Shown here: one piece after another, positions 44,001 through 59,000 of the stretch
Layout: every line of letters begins with the position of its first letter
Numbering within the stretch: position 1 is the first letter of the stretch
NCBI RefSeq assembly: GCF_901933205.1
Contig: NC_044574.1
Span: 48,579,609-48,643,608 of the forward strand
Direction of reading: 5' to 3'
From: Camarhynchus parvulus
Taxonomy: Eukaryota > Chordata > Aves > Passeriformes > Thraupidae
DNA length: 64,000 bases
Translations under genes and position numbers: made by a program
Notes under the pieces: generated by a model
What the model was told of the DNA's origin: nothing
Databases searched by the model: none
What the model saw: the letters and a program-made list of their open reading frames with translations, nothing else

Positions 44001-47000
44001 TATTACCCTCACTTTTAAAATAACTCTTGAAAACTTACAGCTTCTAATAGACAATGCAGACAAGTAGTAGAATAAAAAACTGACATCAACAAACCCACTA
44101 AGAACTTGCACACAGTACCAACAAATATGCAAGAGGGAAACTGTGCAAATAACGACTTGAAATTTAGTCAAATGAATTAGGAATGCATATCAATTTGAAG
44201 AGTGCTGCCTCCAGGCATTTAGCACGTGGTTGTTACTACTTCCTAACTGCCTATTCAGTAGAATGTGTATTCAGTAAAAAGCTCATTTCCCAATATGTTT
44301 TGGATGCAATGCTACACAGAAATTAAAAACAAACTAAAAAGTATCTGGAAAAGCCCCACAGGACAAAGAATTCTTACAACTTCAGTAAATCCCTTTAAAG
44401 AGCTCAATAGAACAGTGCAAAACATCAGGCATGCTTGCACTACAATAAAATAGTGACCTTCACTATTTTTTAAAAAATCTTGTTCTGTTTTTTAAACAAT
44501 GGCCTTAGAAAGATGCAGAGCAGCAACACTTTTTGCATAAAAGAATGCAGTCTTTGCAGACGAGCTGGACAGATACAGGCATGTTCTGAACAGGTTTAGA
44601 AATCTACGACTGAAATAACAGAATGCGCTTTTCTAAGAGATATGAAGCACAATTTGCTAGACTAAAAGCAACAAATTCTTAATAGCTGCTTTCTGAAGGA
44701 AAAAAAAAAGCTGCTATGAGCAGTGCTGTTGCAGTACCACTGCAAACATTTCTTTCTAGGGAACAACAAACTTCCCTTCATCATTAGATCCTCTTGTAAA
44801 ACACAGTGCAACATCCTCCGCCCTAACTCATGTCAAGTTTGTAAAAAAACCTCTGAAAACATAACTGAATGCCTACCATCATCTTCACACAAAGGCTACT
44901 AGTCACGCAGTATCAGCTGATGTTCCCAGGAGCAAATTTCTCGAATATTTTCATTTGATGATTAGCATCTTGACAAGTAGGTCAGATCTATTTTTGTGCC
45001 CACATTAACACAGCACTTGAGAAGATCATTCACAACAATGTACACAATTCAACGCTCTTAAAAAGGGCTCAGCCTAGGTTAAACTCAGCTCTCAAACCAG
45101 TGAAACAGTGTCACTGACTTCTTGGAGAGGTGGGTTAAAGCAGCAGGCAGCACTTGAAACAAGTCACATTTTTATATCCAAGTTGTATCAGTATTTTACT
45201 TTTGAATTAATGAAGAGATGCTAAAAGAGAAAATACTCATGAATTGGTGCACACAAATCTTCATAGTAAGATATTAACCTGGTCTTTGGTGAAACTCAGG
45301 GGGATAGTCAATCCTTGGTTTCTTTCTGCTGTTATGAATATCATAATCTTCTGGTCGACGCCTACACAAATTAGATATCAAAGATTAAACAAGGTTGCTT
45401 GGAGAATTTGTCACAGCAGAATACCTCACAGGAATAGTCTGAGCTGCCCAGGATATCAATATAATCATTCTCAACTCTATTTGCTTCAAAATATTCTACA
45501 GCTTTAAATTTGAATTGAAAGAATCAGAAATAGCTCAATTACATACACTCCACTGTTACTTTCTGTCTACAGGAATTTTGGTAGTTAAGGAAGGAACTCT
45601 ACCCAACTGTATCTTCATCCCAAACAAAAGGTGACAAATTTGTCTAAACCAAACTCAAGCTTAGGCATTAACATTACACTTTCCACATTACATTTTGCAC
45701 CACCTATTGGACAACAAAGAATTTCACAGAACATTGCAGTCAGAGGGTATGAAGACTACCGCATTTGATAGCTAATGGGTAAAGAATTCAATAAAAGGTC
45801 TACTTCCACAACATTTATGAATAAAACTCTGCATGCTTTGTGAAATTGCAACTTAAACTTGAATAGGCCAATTGTGCTATTTATAATAATTTCTGTTCTA
45901 AGCAACTTACTAGCAATGCACTGGTGCATTTTTCAATTTAATAACACTCAAGCTTCCTAATAATTAAAATAATTAGGGCTGTTTTCTATAAAAGCAGTTC
46001 TTTGACAGAAAAGATATTAAGAACTCTGCTCTTCCTTATAAAGTTACATTCCAGTTGCTGTTAGGTTCAGAAAGGAGCTGACAACTGGGTGCTTATTTTG
46101 CTCCAAGGTACATAAACATTACTGTACTGGGAGACTCTAGTGCTAATGTAACAGTGTTTCTAAACACAAAGCAGCTACAGAACCATTCCCTTCTCACCCC
46201 CCCTTCCCCAACAGTATAATTCCTTATGACAAGACATTAACACTTTCTTATATTGCTTAATTACTGTGCAACTTGCCGGCTGAGTAACAAGCTTATATAG
46301 CTTTTAGTTTTATAAATAGTGACTTCTTCCTCCCTTCCCCAACTTCAGTCATTAAAGCCCACCATACCCAGTTACTAAGCTTTTTAAAATGGAAGCAGAT
46401 TCTTTAGTATGAGCAAAAAGCCCAAAAACCAAAGCAGTTGCATCTACAGCAAATTCAGATCAAAGAAAATAAAAGCTGGTGTAAAGAATAAACATACCGC
46501 TTTCTTGTAGTTTTGAGAGTGCATTTACGACCGGTATAAAATATGATAGAAACAGTTCATATAGTAGTCCAACTACTGACTTTAAGCTGTAAGCCACATA
46601 CATAAATGGAGGCCCTGGCAGGCTTGAGAAGGTGTGGTGGTGTTATATGTATAGTTTGCAGTCCATTGCAAAACCTTCACTTGTATATACTTTATTGCAC
46701 TGGAAACCTCTTAGCTTAACTCCAAAAGCCATCTTGGTGTTCAGTCCTTTAAAGCCAAAAATAGGGGGGCGCTGCCAGGTTTCCTCCTACCTACTCGTTA
46801 CAGTGTCCTTTTTTTTAAGCTCAAGGAAATGGGGACTCTTGTTGGGGCTCTGTACCTACCACAGGATGTTTCCACAAAAAGGAAACTTAACCAAAGGTTT
46901 CAGCCCAAACCATACATCAGTCTGTATGCAAAGTGGCTACCACGGGGAAAAGGTGTTTGGCAGAAGGGCTAGTATCAGTTCTTTGCAAAGACTTCTCCAA

Positions 47001-50000
47001 TTCTGTAACAAGTTATACCCCCTTTTTTCTGGAAAATGATGTTAAGTTCATAAAGCAGTGATCAATAACCATGTCGATCCTCTAAAAATACTTTAAGTCC
47101 ACAGGTACTGCCAGCATCTGGAAAGGTTGTATATACAGACACAGCAACAGCCATTCTTTTTGGTTTGTTGCCGGGTCTCCAAGGGCCACTTGATCCCTTT
47201 TGGAAAGAACCTACTGTTTTCAGAAGCTCAGCAAGATGTGTGAATTCAGTGGTTACATGTTAGAGAATATTTGGCAATAGGGTTAACACATCACGGTGAC
47301 ACAATTTGAAACAGTCCCAATAATGCTCCTCTTGAATATCAAAATAACTTAAATATTTTATCCTCAAAATGAGGCGGCATCTTCTGCAAAATTCTAAGTG
47401 ATCCTTATAAAAGTCCCATATTTGATAAGGCTTATCCAGAGACACACCTGAAAGAAAAGGCTTTTACAAGATATTAACACATTTTTGGCATATAAATATT
47501 TCCTCCTCTCCATCTAGCCTGCTCATAATCAAGCCAAGCTTACCTACAGCTAGCATTACAAGTTGCATTAGCTCAACAAATGATCTAGTCTAAACTAGAG
47601 ACAGAATTTTAAGAGCTTTTTTCTGCAAAAGCAAAGATCCCCATTTTCCTCTTGAAAAATGACAGACCGGGGAACCATGTGAAATCCTCAATGAAGCCAC
47701 AAACTTGTCCATGCAGCTTGATTTGAGGATTTTCTCTCTTCTTTATCGCAGGGCAAGCTTTGACGAATCACATTCCTCCATCACGTTATTCTGACACATG
47801 TGCCTATTATCAGTCCAAAGAACGTTTCTAACCTTCCCACGTCCCGAACGGGGTCTCGACGGGATGGGCGTCCTCTTGATCGGGGTTGTGAGTGCATTCT
47901 TCTCTTGTGCCTCATTTTATGAATGACTTGATACAAGTCAATACTTTCATCAGGAGGGAAGAGAAGGCAAAGTTGGGTTCCACATTCCGGCTCAATTTCC
48001 TAGAATTAGTTAGAAGTTCAGTAGTGGTTTATAAACTGAAGAAATTAAACTCTCCCCAAATACACTGACAACAGACATTTAAGGGGAAAAAAAAAAAAGG
48101 ACATTTCAAAGAGATTTCAGTATCACTAAACACAGCAAAATTCACTTACATTACCTTTAACTCTTTAGGTACTAATTAGAATTTTCATTAAATAGTCCAA
48201 TACTTTGGGTAACCATATCTTCCCACGAGACATACAGGTCACATCACTGTTTTGCTATAAAATCAGAGGACTGTTTTTCATCACAAAGAAAATGATTACC
48301 TATTACAGAAAGAAAAGTGACATACGTAGGGAAAAAAATCCATCCCAGCTTCATATATAAGGCCATGGCCTGATGAAGTTGACTACTACCACTCAGTTCT
48401 TCATTGTATGGTAGACAGTTCCATGAAAACACCAACTCAAGGTCTGACCACAGTCAAAACAAGCAGTTTGTCTGCTCAGGGTTATTGAAAAGAACACGGA
48501 ATAAGAAAGCCATTGTATCACACTGAATTTCACGTTCCACCCACACCTTAAATATTGGGTGCAGTTGTGCCCTTGCATCATCAAAAAATAGGGAGACAAT
48601 AGAAATGGGAAGCTTCAAAGCAGGGCACCAAGAATAACGAATTAATGCAACAATTCCTACATGCAATGACTAAAAAGGTCAGGTCTCTCCAACCTAGATT
48701 AAAAGTGAAATATGTGGGATATGGGGAACAAGATGGAGATAACGGGATCATCAGACACCACAAGTTGTCTGGAGGAGAAAGGGACAGACATGAACTTGCT
48801 GACTCTCTCTTCCGGTACAAGAACTTGGGCCATCAAATAAATCTAGCAGGAGCCAGGTGCAAAACAATCCCAAGAAGTGCTTCTTCAAACTGGTGACTGC
48901 AGGCCTGCAGAACACCTTCCCAAATGATGTTGTAAAGGCAGATTTTCAGTGTACGTGTTGTCAGAAGAGAGATCCATTCACAGTTGTGCAAATATAAATG
49001 GATAAATGACAACCACTTCAGGAAATAAGCAGACTTGAAAAGCAGGAGAGCAAGCATCAGGCAATGCTTGTCCAGACTATAACAGTACAGTAATTTGATG
49101 AAAAAAGCTGAAACCCATGTCCAGACTGCAAGTCTACTGTAGACAAAACATTAGGAAAAAAAAATAAATTTCCTTGGCCATTTAACAGGAGCTAAGTTAA
49201 TTGAAAAACTTTTTTTTTTAAGTTCACACTAAACTAAAAACAGTATCAAAACTATTATTCTTCTCCTGCTACACAACAAAGCAAACATATCTGTGGGCAA
49301 AACAATGCAACATGGAGTTGACATTTTCCATACAGTATGGAGATTACCTCCCACCTTGTCTTAAGAAAGCAGAACCTGTTATTTTACCCACACCTTGGGT
49401 ACATGATGACAGTAGCAACATACCTCCACTCTGGTATGTCTGACAAGACAAAGAACCAGCCCCACTTGAAATTTGCTTAGCATATATTCTATAATGGGAG
49501 TCTATGCCTTAAGCAATACAGTACATATAAAAAAATGTAATGCAGAGCACAACTAGAAACACCAGACCTTTTTCTTAAAACCTGATTAGCATATGGTTTG
49601 CACACTATACAATGCAAGGCACATCACATTTCAAATTCAGAATACCACACAGTTTTGAAGCAAACACTGTTTATCATAAAGATGAAAACAGAATTGGCAC
49701 TGTATTGTTTCCTTTCCCTTCTTCCACGGCAGCATTAGAAAGAAGCAAAATACCTTTGCCACAGCACTCTACTCCAAGTAACTGCTATAAAAACATTCCT
49801 ACTCTCCTGCACATTCTAAGCTGGAAGCAAGCACTAGAGGATGTCAGTTATAGAAAAAAAGTAAGAATTAACAAACCTGTCCATCGCGTCCAATCTTTAC
49901 TGGCTTATGTTCGTTCCAAGGATTGGTCAGGTGAGCAGATTTAGTGAACGGCAATTCCCGCCTAAATATGCAAGTGGCACCATTTATAGTTTTGCCTCAG

Positions 50001-53000
50001 TTTTTTTTATTAAGAAAATAATTAAAAATGTATACAGCAGGAGATTACACATAAAATAATCCTGTTATCCTTCGTATAGTTAGGTCTCTGCACATATTCT
50101 TATGGTCTATATATTAGTAACTGAAGACTTCACTTGGACTTATTCCAGTAGTAACTGATATAGTTCATACTATACAGGCCCTCCTTTAAAAGAGAGTATC
50201 CTGGTCTTTATGGAATATTGAGATTGTGTTTGTTTATTATCTCACCATCTGAATACACTGACCAGTCTCTACATGTGGTAGCTCTTGGCACATACTTAAA
50301 TCCCTGAGCACTGACCAAACTATGAAGCTAGAAGTGCTTTGAGCTGGAGGTGGGAGCCAGTAGCTTCAAGAGGACCTTTCCAACACAGATTTTTCTCTAA
50401 TTCAAAGTCTCACTTTTCCTCTATTCAGTCTTTCTGGCAGTCCAAAGTACTTGTACAACCATGCAATGTGTTTCACGGGACTGCTGTAACTTTTTTCCTT
50501 AATAAGAGATTTAAAATCTTTTCTGTAAGAACATACTGCTCACAACCTATACATTATGCAATACTTGCACTACGTCATATGTTGTTTAAGAACAGTAGTA
50601 TTTTCTTTGTTCAGTCAGATCAAAACAGAAAAAAAAAATTAATGTAAGGACAAATCTTTTTCATCCACAGCTGTCTATTCAAGTGAGCAGTGAGGATAGA
50701 TCTCTGGTTGAATCAAGTTTCAGAAGGATGCTTTTGGCACTTGAGTAATATGCAAAAGTTATATTATAATGCCTTGTTACTAACAGCAACATAAATGCAC
50801 AATTGGTTACCTGCAAATCCAGTCAATTTTAAAGACACCTCCCAACATTTTTGCATTCATTCCTGCAGGCAGCACCCAATGTATAGGTGATCCTCCATGA
50901 TGGGACTCTGAAGATAATCTTGCAAACCCTGAAGGATTTTGTATGAATTGTAACAAAGATACAACAGAAAGGCTATTGCATATTGAACTCACTTTGACTC
51001 ACCTTGAAAATAGCTCACTTTTCCTTACCTTGGAATTTGCCACTCTCTCTTACAGAAAATATCAAAATAACACTCCTCGCTGATCTAAATGCAGCATTAA
51101 GCTTCTTTTCATTCACTGGAAGTGTTGACCATACTCCCTAAAACAGAAAAACACCCACCCCACCACCAAAACATAACAGTTAATCTCAAGTGATTTAGCT
51201 AACATAAATATGTAATGTAGATGAAGAAAACAAGACCAAAAGATTGTACTGGAGTAGAAGATAATAGAAACAAGAAACATACTGCTAAATTATTTTCCAT
51301 CAAGAAATATTTTAGCCTGCCTTGTACTAAAACTTTTAAAACACTGGCTTTTCAACCTTTTTTGAACACTGAAGATGCATTTAGATCATCTATAAGACTT
51401 CCATTGTAATTATAATGATGGGCAGTTAACTTAAAAATAGTAAGGATGAAAGTTTTCACATGTTTCAAGTGACTTAGGGAATTTATGTATTATATAACAC
51501 ACAGGAATTATGCAAAACCAACAGAATACTACTAAAAGGTGGGCAGGTAGACTTGACTATAGTACTGCAGATTTGCTGAGGACAGTTTGCAGACTTTAAA
51601 ATTCTTTCAGTGAAATGCCAGCAACATGAAAGACACTGAAGTAGCAATTTAAAATGGCACAAATCAGTTTGTTTAGCCCTACACATCTCCTACTACTATT
51701 ATCATCTTTTCCATTTCACCAGCTGTTATGCAGCCACACAATAAAACCCAACCTGTTTAAGGTGCCAGCTGAGCTGATATAGAATAACAATTTATTGAGT
51801 TACTCCTCTATCCATTTTCTGGGTAAACAAGCTTCAGCCTCAGAATAGGCTATACATTCCAAAGTCAACATTCCTTCCCTTGCATTTTTTTAGCACAGGG
51901 GAGTACTTATGCCCTACTCTGAACTCAGATCAGTGTTTGTCTGATTCTGGTAATTCACTATCACCACCAGAGAATATCTGGGGTTTTTGCTAGCTTTCAG
52001 TCAGATTACATGGCTTTTGGCTGCTTGTAAAGCCCTGCTGTGAACTCAACAACCTATTACACTGGCACCACAAAAGTGAGTTTCATGAAAGTCCAACATC
52101 AAAGCACTGATGCCTCTACACTTAAGAGACAAACCATCCACTTCAATAACTTCAGGAACAAGGATACTACTGCAGCTCCATATGTGGCTGAAGCACAAAA
52201 AAGGATAGACTCCTTTACAGAGTCACCAGTCAGAATGGTGTTCACTGCACCTTCAAAGCTGGAAGGAGAGGCGAGAACCAAACATGCCTAGGACTTTAAG
52301 ATTTGTTTAATAATTTTGATGCTATTTTCATCCTAATTTAAAAACCCTTCATTAACAGAATCACCTACTCTATGTATATTGTGTAACAGCAAATCAAGTA
52401 TTTTCTCTATGACCTGTTCCAAAGAACACATGCCAATACAAAACCACCAGAGTGGTGCAATAGACACCTAGGGCAATTCCTCAACAGCTGAAATCTGGTG
52501 TTCTGGAATCCCTCCCAAAGAACTCACTCACACCAGCACTGCCAGGCATACATTTCCACAGTAAGGCTTCAGATCCTGAATCACCTGACCAAAACTATTC
52601 ATGTAGCACTAGAAAAAAGCCAAACAACCTTTTGAACCTTCTCAGAGCACAGCAATAGGAACAGAGGTGCTGATGGATGGGAGAAAATACCACCCCAGCA
52701 TTCCCGACAGAGCCTGGCTTAGGATGTTATCAAACAGACCCTAAGGCCCCTTTTAACCCCATTCTTGCCAAGATAAATTGCCAGTGGTCTAGGACCTTTC
52801 CTAGGTTACGCTGGAAGCCAAAGAATCAAGGCACAGCAGCTTTGTTGCTGCATCCACTGGGATCCAAGCAATAAAGAACATAACGCATCCAACTACAAAC
52901 TCTCCCAAACTGAGGCGAGCGTGTCTGAAAACAGACAAAGGGATCAGTTTGAAGAAAATACAACATACCTTTGCCTTAGCAAGCGATACATTTTCATGGT

Positions 53001-56000
53001 TATTACTCTTGATGAGAAAGAATCTTGCATCTTGGAGAATGTATTTAAGTTTGCTTGTTTGGTCTGAAAAGAAAACAAAGTATCAAATAAGCTGAACCGC
53101 AAATACTTACCAAACATGTTGCTTTGAGTACAGATAGTTGCTTGCTTCCTTCAAAATACACAGTATCCCACCCATTTCCTATCTATGTATTATCACAGTC
53201 AACCACCCAACTTAAATTCAAAGCTGCAGAGCACAAAATGCCAGGGGAAACCAAACCAAAACTAAAACTCAGATATCCAAGTAAAGAAAAAAGTAAAATA
53301 AAATCAGCATGATTCAGTGATGTTCCGATATGTAGGACTTATTTCCTTGCTTAAAGATCTTTGCATAAATGATGGGTAACACTCGTAACAAGCACAAACT
53401 GTTCAACAGAGAATAGTGAATGCTGTTCCTCTTTGCAGCTTTAAGCACTTCCTTTTTAAATTTGCTGCCTCTGCAAAGAGCACAGTGATTGAACTTTTTG
53501 CATATCGCTCTCAAAACATGCAAAAGTAGCTCAAGATTCAATTATCATGCTCAGAACAATGACGTGCTTAAATTGATTTATATCAGAACATCACTACTTA
53601 CAGGTAATTTAATCAACAGAGACAATGGCTTGCTATGGGGCATGCATTAAAAATTCAAATTTAAATGATACCTTTTTGGACAGCACGAACGGAAGATGAT
53701 AATTTCTCATGCTTCTTTTCTGAACCTGTGTTTAGCCAAAGTACATTTGTTCAGATTGAGCCTTAATAGAGATAATATACAATTTCTACAGCCTTGTCCC
53801 ATACAATTTTCATTCATGACAAATTATGCTTTCTAGCGCGCACCCACACACACAAAAAATACTATTCAATGTGCACGAGTGTTTTGTTTTGTTGGTTTTT
53901 TTTTTGTTTCAGTTTTGGGTTGTTTGATTTGGTTTTTTTTTTAAATAATATTTGAACAATTTCCTACTCAGAAAACTAGTCACTGAATCATCATCTTCCA
54001 AGTTTAAAAAAAATAAAAAAAAGTGAAATTTCCACTTAAGCAACAGAATAGCATTAAAGTAACAAGAAAGCCTACTTCCCCCCAAAGGTATCCACACACA
54101 ACATGCCAGAAGTCAATACCAATTATACAAAGCTACAGATCCTATAAATCTCTACAGCCAGTTACATTTATTTTAGATTACACATTAAGATTTGATGCAA
54201 GTCACAATGACAAGCAACAAAAGGGAAGAATACCTGCATATGATTCTGATGCAGAACTCCCACTTCTGTCAAAAACAATTGGAGAGATACCTCTAGCTCT
54301 CTTCCTCTCCTTCTTTTTCTCATCTAAAAGAAATCATAAAAAATAAAAGCCATACTTTAAACACAGGCAAAGTTGAGATTAAAAAGTAATGAGACAGGAA
54401 AACAGCATCAGTAAAAGTGAAGTTACCATTTGGCTCGCACATTAAAATTGTGGTTGTTGCCACAAAACTATCATGCACAGAAGAAGCAAATGCTAGTTAC
54501 TCAAGCTTTTCATTCACAAAAGGAAGATGAATAGCACAAAGCTATTAAATCTGTGCAATGTTTAGAGACAGAATTTATTATTATTATATTTTTAGTAAGG
54601 GTGGGTTAGCGTTTCTTTCCAGCCTTCACCCAAATGTGCAACATCTAGCACAAACCGTGTAGCAACAGTGATATGAGCTCATTTGCTCAGAGCTCAAAAC
54701 CAGTAAGAGACAGGAAAACAAAACACTGTGGCACACGGGCAATTATTTCACTCTTAAGAAAGTGTTACATTATACCACAGAATTTTTTAGAACAGTTATT
54801 ACAGCTTCACTTGTCTTTAGGTTACACCTTGCTGTCTCTAATTCCATACAGCAGAGCTGAGCTAAAAGAGGCAGCATATTAAGCAGGATGACCACCTATG
54901 GAGACTTCAGACAAGGAAGATACAAAATAGGAATCTTAACAGGATTGCAAGCTGTTTTCCTAGAAAAAACAAACAACGAACAGCCAAACCCAAAAGTATT
55001 TACGTCATTAGCACTTCACATCTGCAAGTTAGGACCAGCTACAATATACAAATACAAACCAATTGTTTCTAGTTTCTGCTTAAAACATTTATTTCATTCT
55101 AAATTTGCCCTAATAATTTCAACTTAGGTTTAGATTTCATATGCTGAGCACAGCCAATACTTAAGATTCAGCTATCCTTCCCCAGGGACATAATGTTTTA
55201 CTACACCAGTCTACCTGGTCACTCATCTAGATGGACACCAAACAGCTCAACGCTGAATTAAAATTAATCGTGTGGAAAATGAAGCCATTAGATACCCAAG
55301 AAAGTACTAATTTTAGTGTTACAAAGCATTGAACAGCAAGGCCAAAGCAGTCAAGAATACAATGAATCCTCAACACAATAATCTGGATATTCACAATTTT
55401 GTTTTACCACTTTCCAGTACATTTTTTCCTTGCCTATGGTATTTCATCATTAACATCTTCCTGACTTCTGCCACCACGGCTTACTTTCAACGTGGTCAGG
55501 AAGTGGTTATTTTTCAAAGCAGTCAAACTTTCCGTGGCCAGGTATTTCACATTAGCATGCAAGATGCTGCCTACCTGATGCATCTGAACCAGACCCAGAT
55601 CTGACTGACCCATCTGTGAAAGAGGCAGATTCAGAATCAGAATCACTGGCTTCACTCCGTGTGTCATAGTCATTTCCTTCCTTCTGATCCCTCTCATCCT
55701 GTTCATACTCTTCTTCATCTTCCTCCCCATCTTCTTCCACCTCTTCATCCTCCTCCCCTTCATCATCTTCCTCTTCTTCCATTCCTTCCTCCTCATTCTC
55801 TGTGTTGCCTTGTTCAGAGGAACCACTACTGCCAGTCTCGTGATCTGAACAATATTCCTCAGAGTTCACCTCTTCTTTAGAAGAATGGCTAGATCTGCTT
55901 GGTCTTCTATCCACATCATGCCTGATTCTCTGATGTTTAAAGAAAAAGTGAATCAGCAGTCATATAACATTGTCAGGATGCACACACAGTCCTAAGAGAA

Positions 56001-59000
56001 CGTGCCTTACAAAGTCTCATAAAATTGCTTTATTTATAAGGCAGCAAGAATACTTAATACCTCTGAACCATCCGGTGTAGAAGACTTTGCCCTTCTGTCA
56101 ATATCCCTCTTCCTCATGTAAGATTTTTCTGGTTGTCCTTTATAAGGTTCCCTGGAACTGCTTGACATTCGCATCTTCCGATCGCCATCTGGGCGCTTGT
56201 TTCTGTCAGACCTCTGGTACTCCTCAGTCTTGTACTCTGACACCAGCTTTCCTTTCGTACTCACTATTCTCTTGTTATTGCTAACTGATGAACTGGGAGG
56301 CTTTGGCATCATCTGCCTTGAGGAATGCACAGAAGGTTTTTGCCTCTTGCTTTCAGCATTTTCCATCCTGTCAGTTTTTCTTTTTGATCCTTAAATAGAA
56401 AGAAATATCAAATTCAGTGTTATTTCTGATATCAAAACAAAAACTGTAGAGGCTTCGACATCCTCTATTTTAAGTAATTACCCTGTTGCAGTTATAGGCA
56501 ACATCTTCCAGTTGTAGGCTTTGCAGCAACACTCAAAACCTGCTGCTTAGGAACAGCTCATGTTCTAAAACGTATTTTACTTGTAAGACGTATGTGTTTC
56601 TCAGATTTTACACTTGGAAATCCTAATTTAAATGCTTAGGGGATTGGCCTAAAGCCAAATAAAGAACTGAGCTGGAATCAGACTTTGCAACCCCTTCGCT
56701 CCACTTCCATCTCACTTCACTGAGCCAAAAAGGACAATCATTTTCTAACAGCAAATGAATTCAGAACAAGCCAGACTCAGCAACTGCTCTTGAGGAAATG
56801 GATCTGACTGTTTGCTTGGAGGGTCAGGTGAAAAAGTACATGTCCATGAAATAAAGACTTTTGGAACTCATTCACTCTTTGAATCAAGTTATAAAATCCA
56901 CTACTTCAAAGACTAACTGAAACAAGACAGACATTTTTACCACTTATGTTCCTGCAGAACAACCACTACCAAAGTCACATACCCTTTTTCTCACTTTTGT
57001 CTTGCTCACTATCGGGGTTATACAACTCATCATCCTGGTCAGGAGCATCAGTCAAAATGTCATCCAGAACATTCAGTTCACCATCTGAAAATACACAAAA
57101 AAAGTCAAAACCAACCATAAAAAGTCTGGATATGTAAACCACAGAACTAGTAGTTACAAACCCAAACATTTCCTTCAGGGCTACAGATTTGCAACAAAGC
57201 AAAAAATTGACGTCTTCTTGATTTATTTCTATGCTTTCATTTGGGAGGATGAGGTAGAGGAAATAAAAAAAATTAAAATATGTCACAAGATGTATTTAGA
57301 CCTCTAAACAAGGTCCAAGTTGGCTCCTCATGTCACAAAAGCTTTTCAGCAAAGTTGACCTACAAATGGAAGCTGAACATAAAATTTTAGAAAAAGGGAG
57401 ACCAGGAGGTAGTCTGAGTGCCATTAGTAAAGAGAAGGGACCCTTATCTCTGCAAAATTCTGAAAATTGCATGATAAATTAATCTCTCTTCACTATTTTT
57501 GTTGTCATTGCTGTGTTAGAATGGTGGGTTTTGTGGTTCACTAACAAATAGAAAAAACATAATGGAGAAAACAGTATTTATTTGCTGCATCATTAACTCT
57601 GAGTTGTTCTGAAAAAAAACCCCACAACTTGATCAAAAGGTCAAACGTTAAAGAAAATTAATGCCAGAGGCAGTAAATGACCACACCTGCTCAAAAAATT
57701 TTAAAATCTGTCACAATTTCTGGCTGTTTCACTTTGCCTGAAACCAAAAGGGATATATGGTGATCCTATTAGAAGGAGGAGTCACAAGCTTTAGGGTAGC
57801 AGATCTATATTTCAAGCACTTTAAAAAGAATGAACTAAGCCTAAACATGCAAAGGGAAAAATAAAAAAAGTATTAATTTTGGAATCTCTCCAGAATTCTT
57901 AGTTCTTTCCACTTTGTGATTGATTGCATTTTCTGTGCTCAGGAAAAAGAAACCGGAGCAACCTCCAAGGATTCAGCTGGTTTACAATATCCGTAGCAGA
58001 CGCAAGGTAAGGACTCCAGTACTGCATGAAACTGAGGTAATGCAGCAATTAAGTCCTCCAGAGTCTGGCAGCTTGTCTATCTCAAAATATTCAGCTGAGC
58101 CACAAAATAAAATTAAAATTTACAGCTTGATATTGAAAAACCCCAAACTTAGTCCACACACTATATATTTTTATATATATATATATGTAAAAATTAGTAT
58201 TAAAATTGTCTCTCTACTCTATACTACCAAGTCTGAAGTCAGCATGTGCACTAACTTTCCTGCTGGCACTTCTCCACATTTTCAGTGGTTAGGGAATGCA
58301 GAAGTGATCCCTGGAGTGCTCAGTTGGTGTCTCTAATGCAAAGGAAATGGTGCAGAGAGAAGTGGATCAAACCTTTCCCAGGCAGTTTACAGTCAGCAGG
58401 CATTTAAATGCAACACAAACTTGCATTGCAAATCACTTAGGAACAGCCCTTTATGTTTGTAGACATATATCTATAGCAAATATTCTTGCTGTAACTGATA
58501 AATATATGAGAGTCAGATTCATGGCTGTGTAACTGCCAAACACGGGATGCAATTTCCTGGCTTGCATTCTGCTTGTCCACAGGAAACTTGGCAAGTCTAG
58601 AGCACAAGGTTTTTTTACTGGACACTAATGAAAAAGAGGTGCACTGAGATTAGAAAATTAAACATATCATCCATCTCAAATCACATGTATGGAACCTTAG
58701 ATTTGTTTCCCTCTTGGTGAGACAACAGCATACTTGAATAAACTAGATTTAACCTACCTACTGCAGCAGCATTGAAAGGTGCTAAAAGACTCCTGTATCA
58801 GCTCATTCAGAAGTATAAGAAGGAAAATTTAACAGAAAACGCAAGTCTGATGCACAGTCTTTCCTAAATCCCTTCCAGGTTAGATGGGCCTCATTTGCAG
58901 CTGGAATGTTAAAGAGGGTGCAGGAGACAGGAGCAGGATCCCCCATCCCCTTCTATAGGCACATCGACCTGATTTGTCTAGAAGCACATCTCCAGATTTA

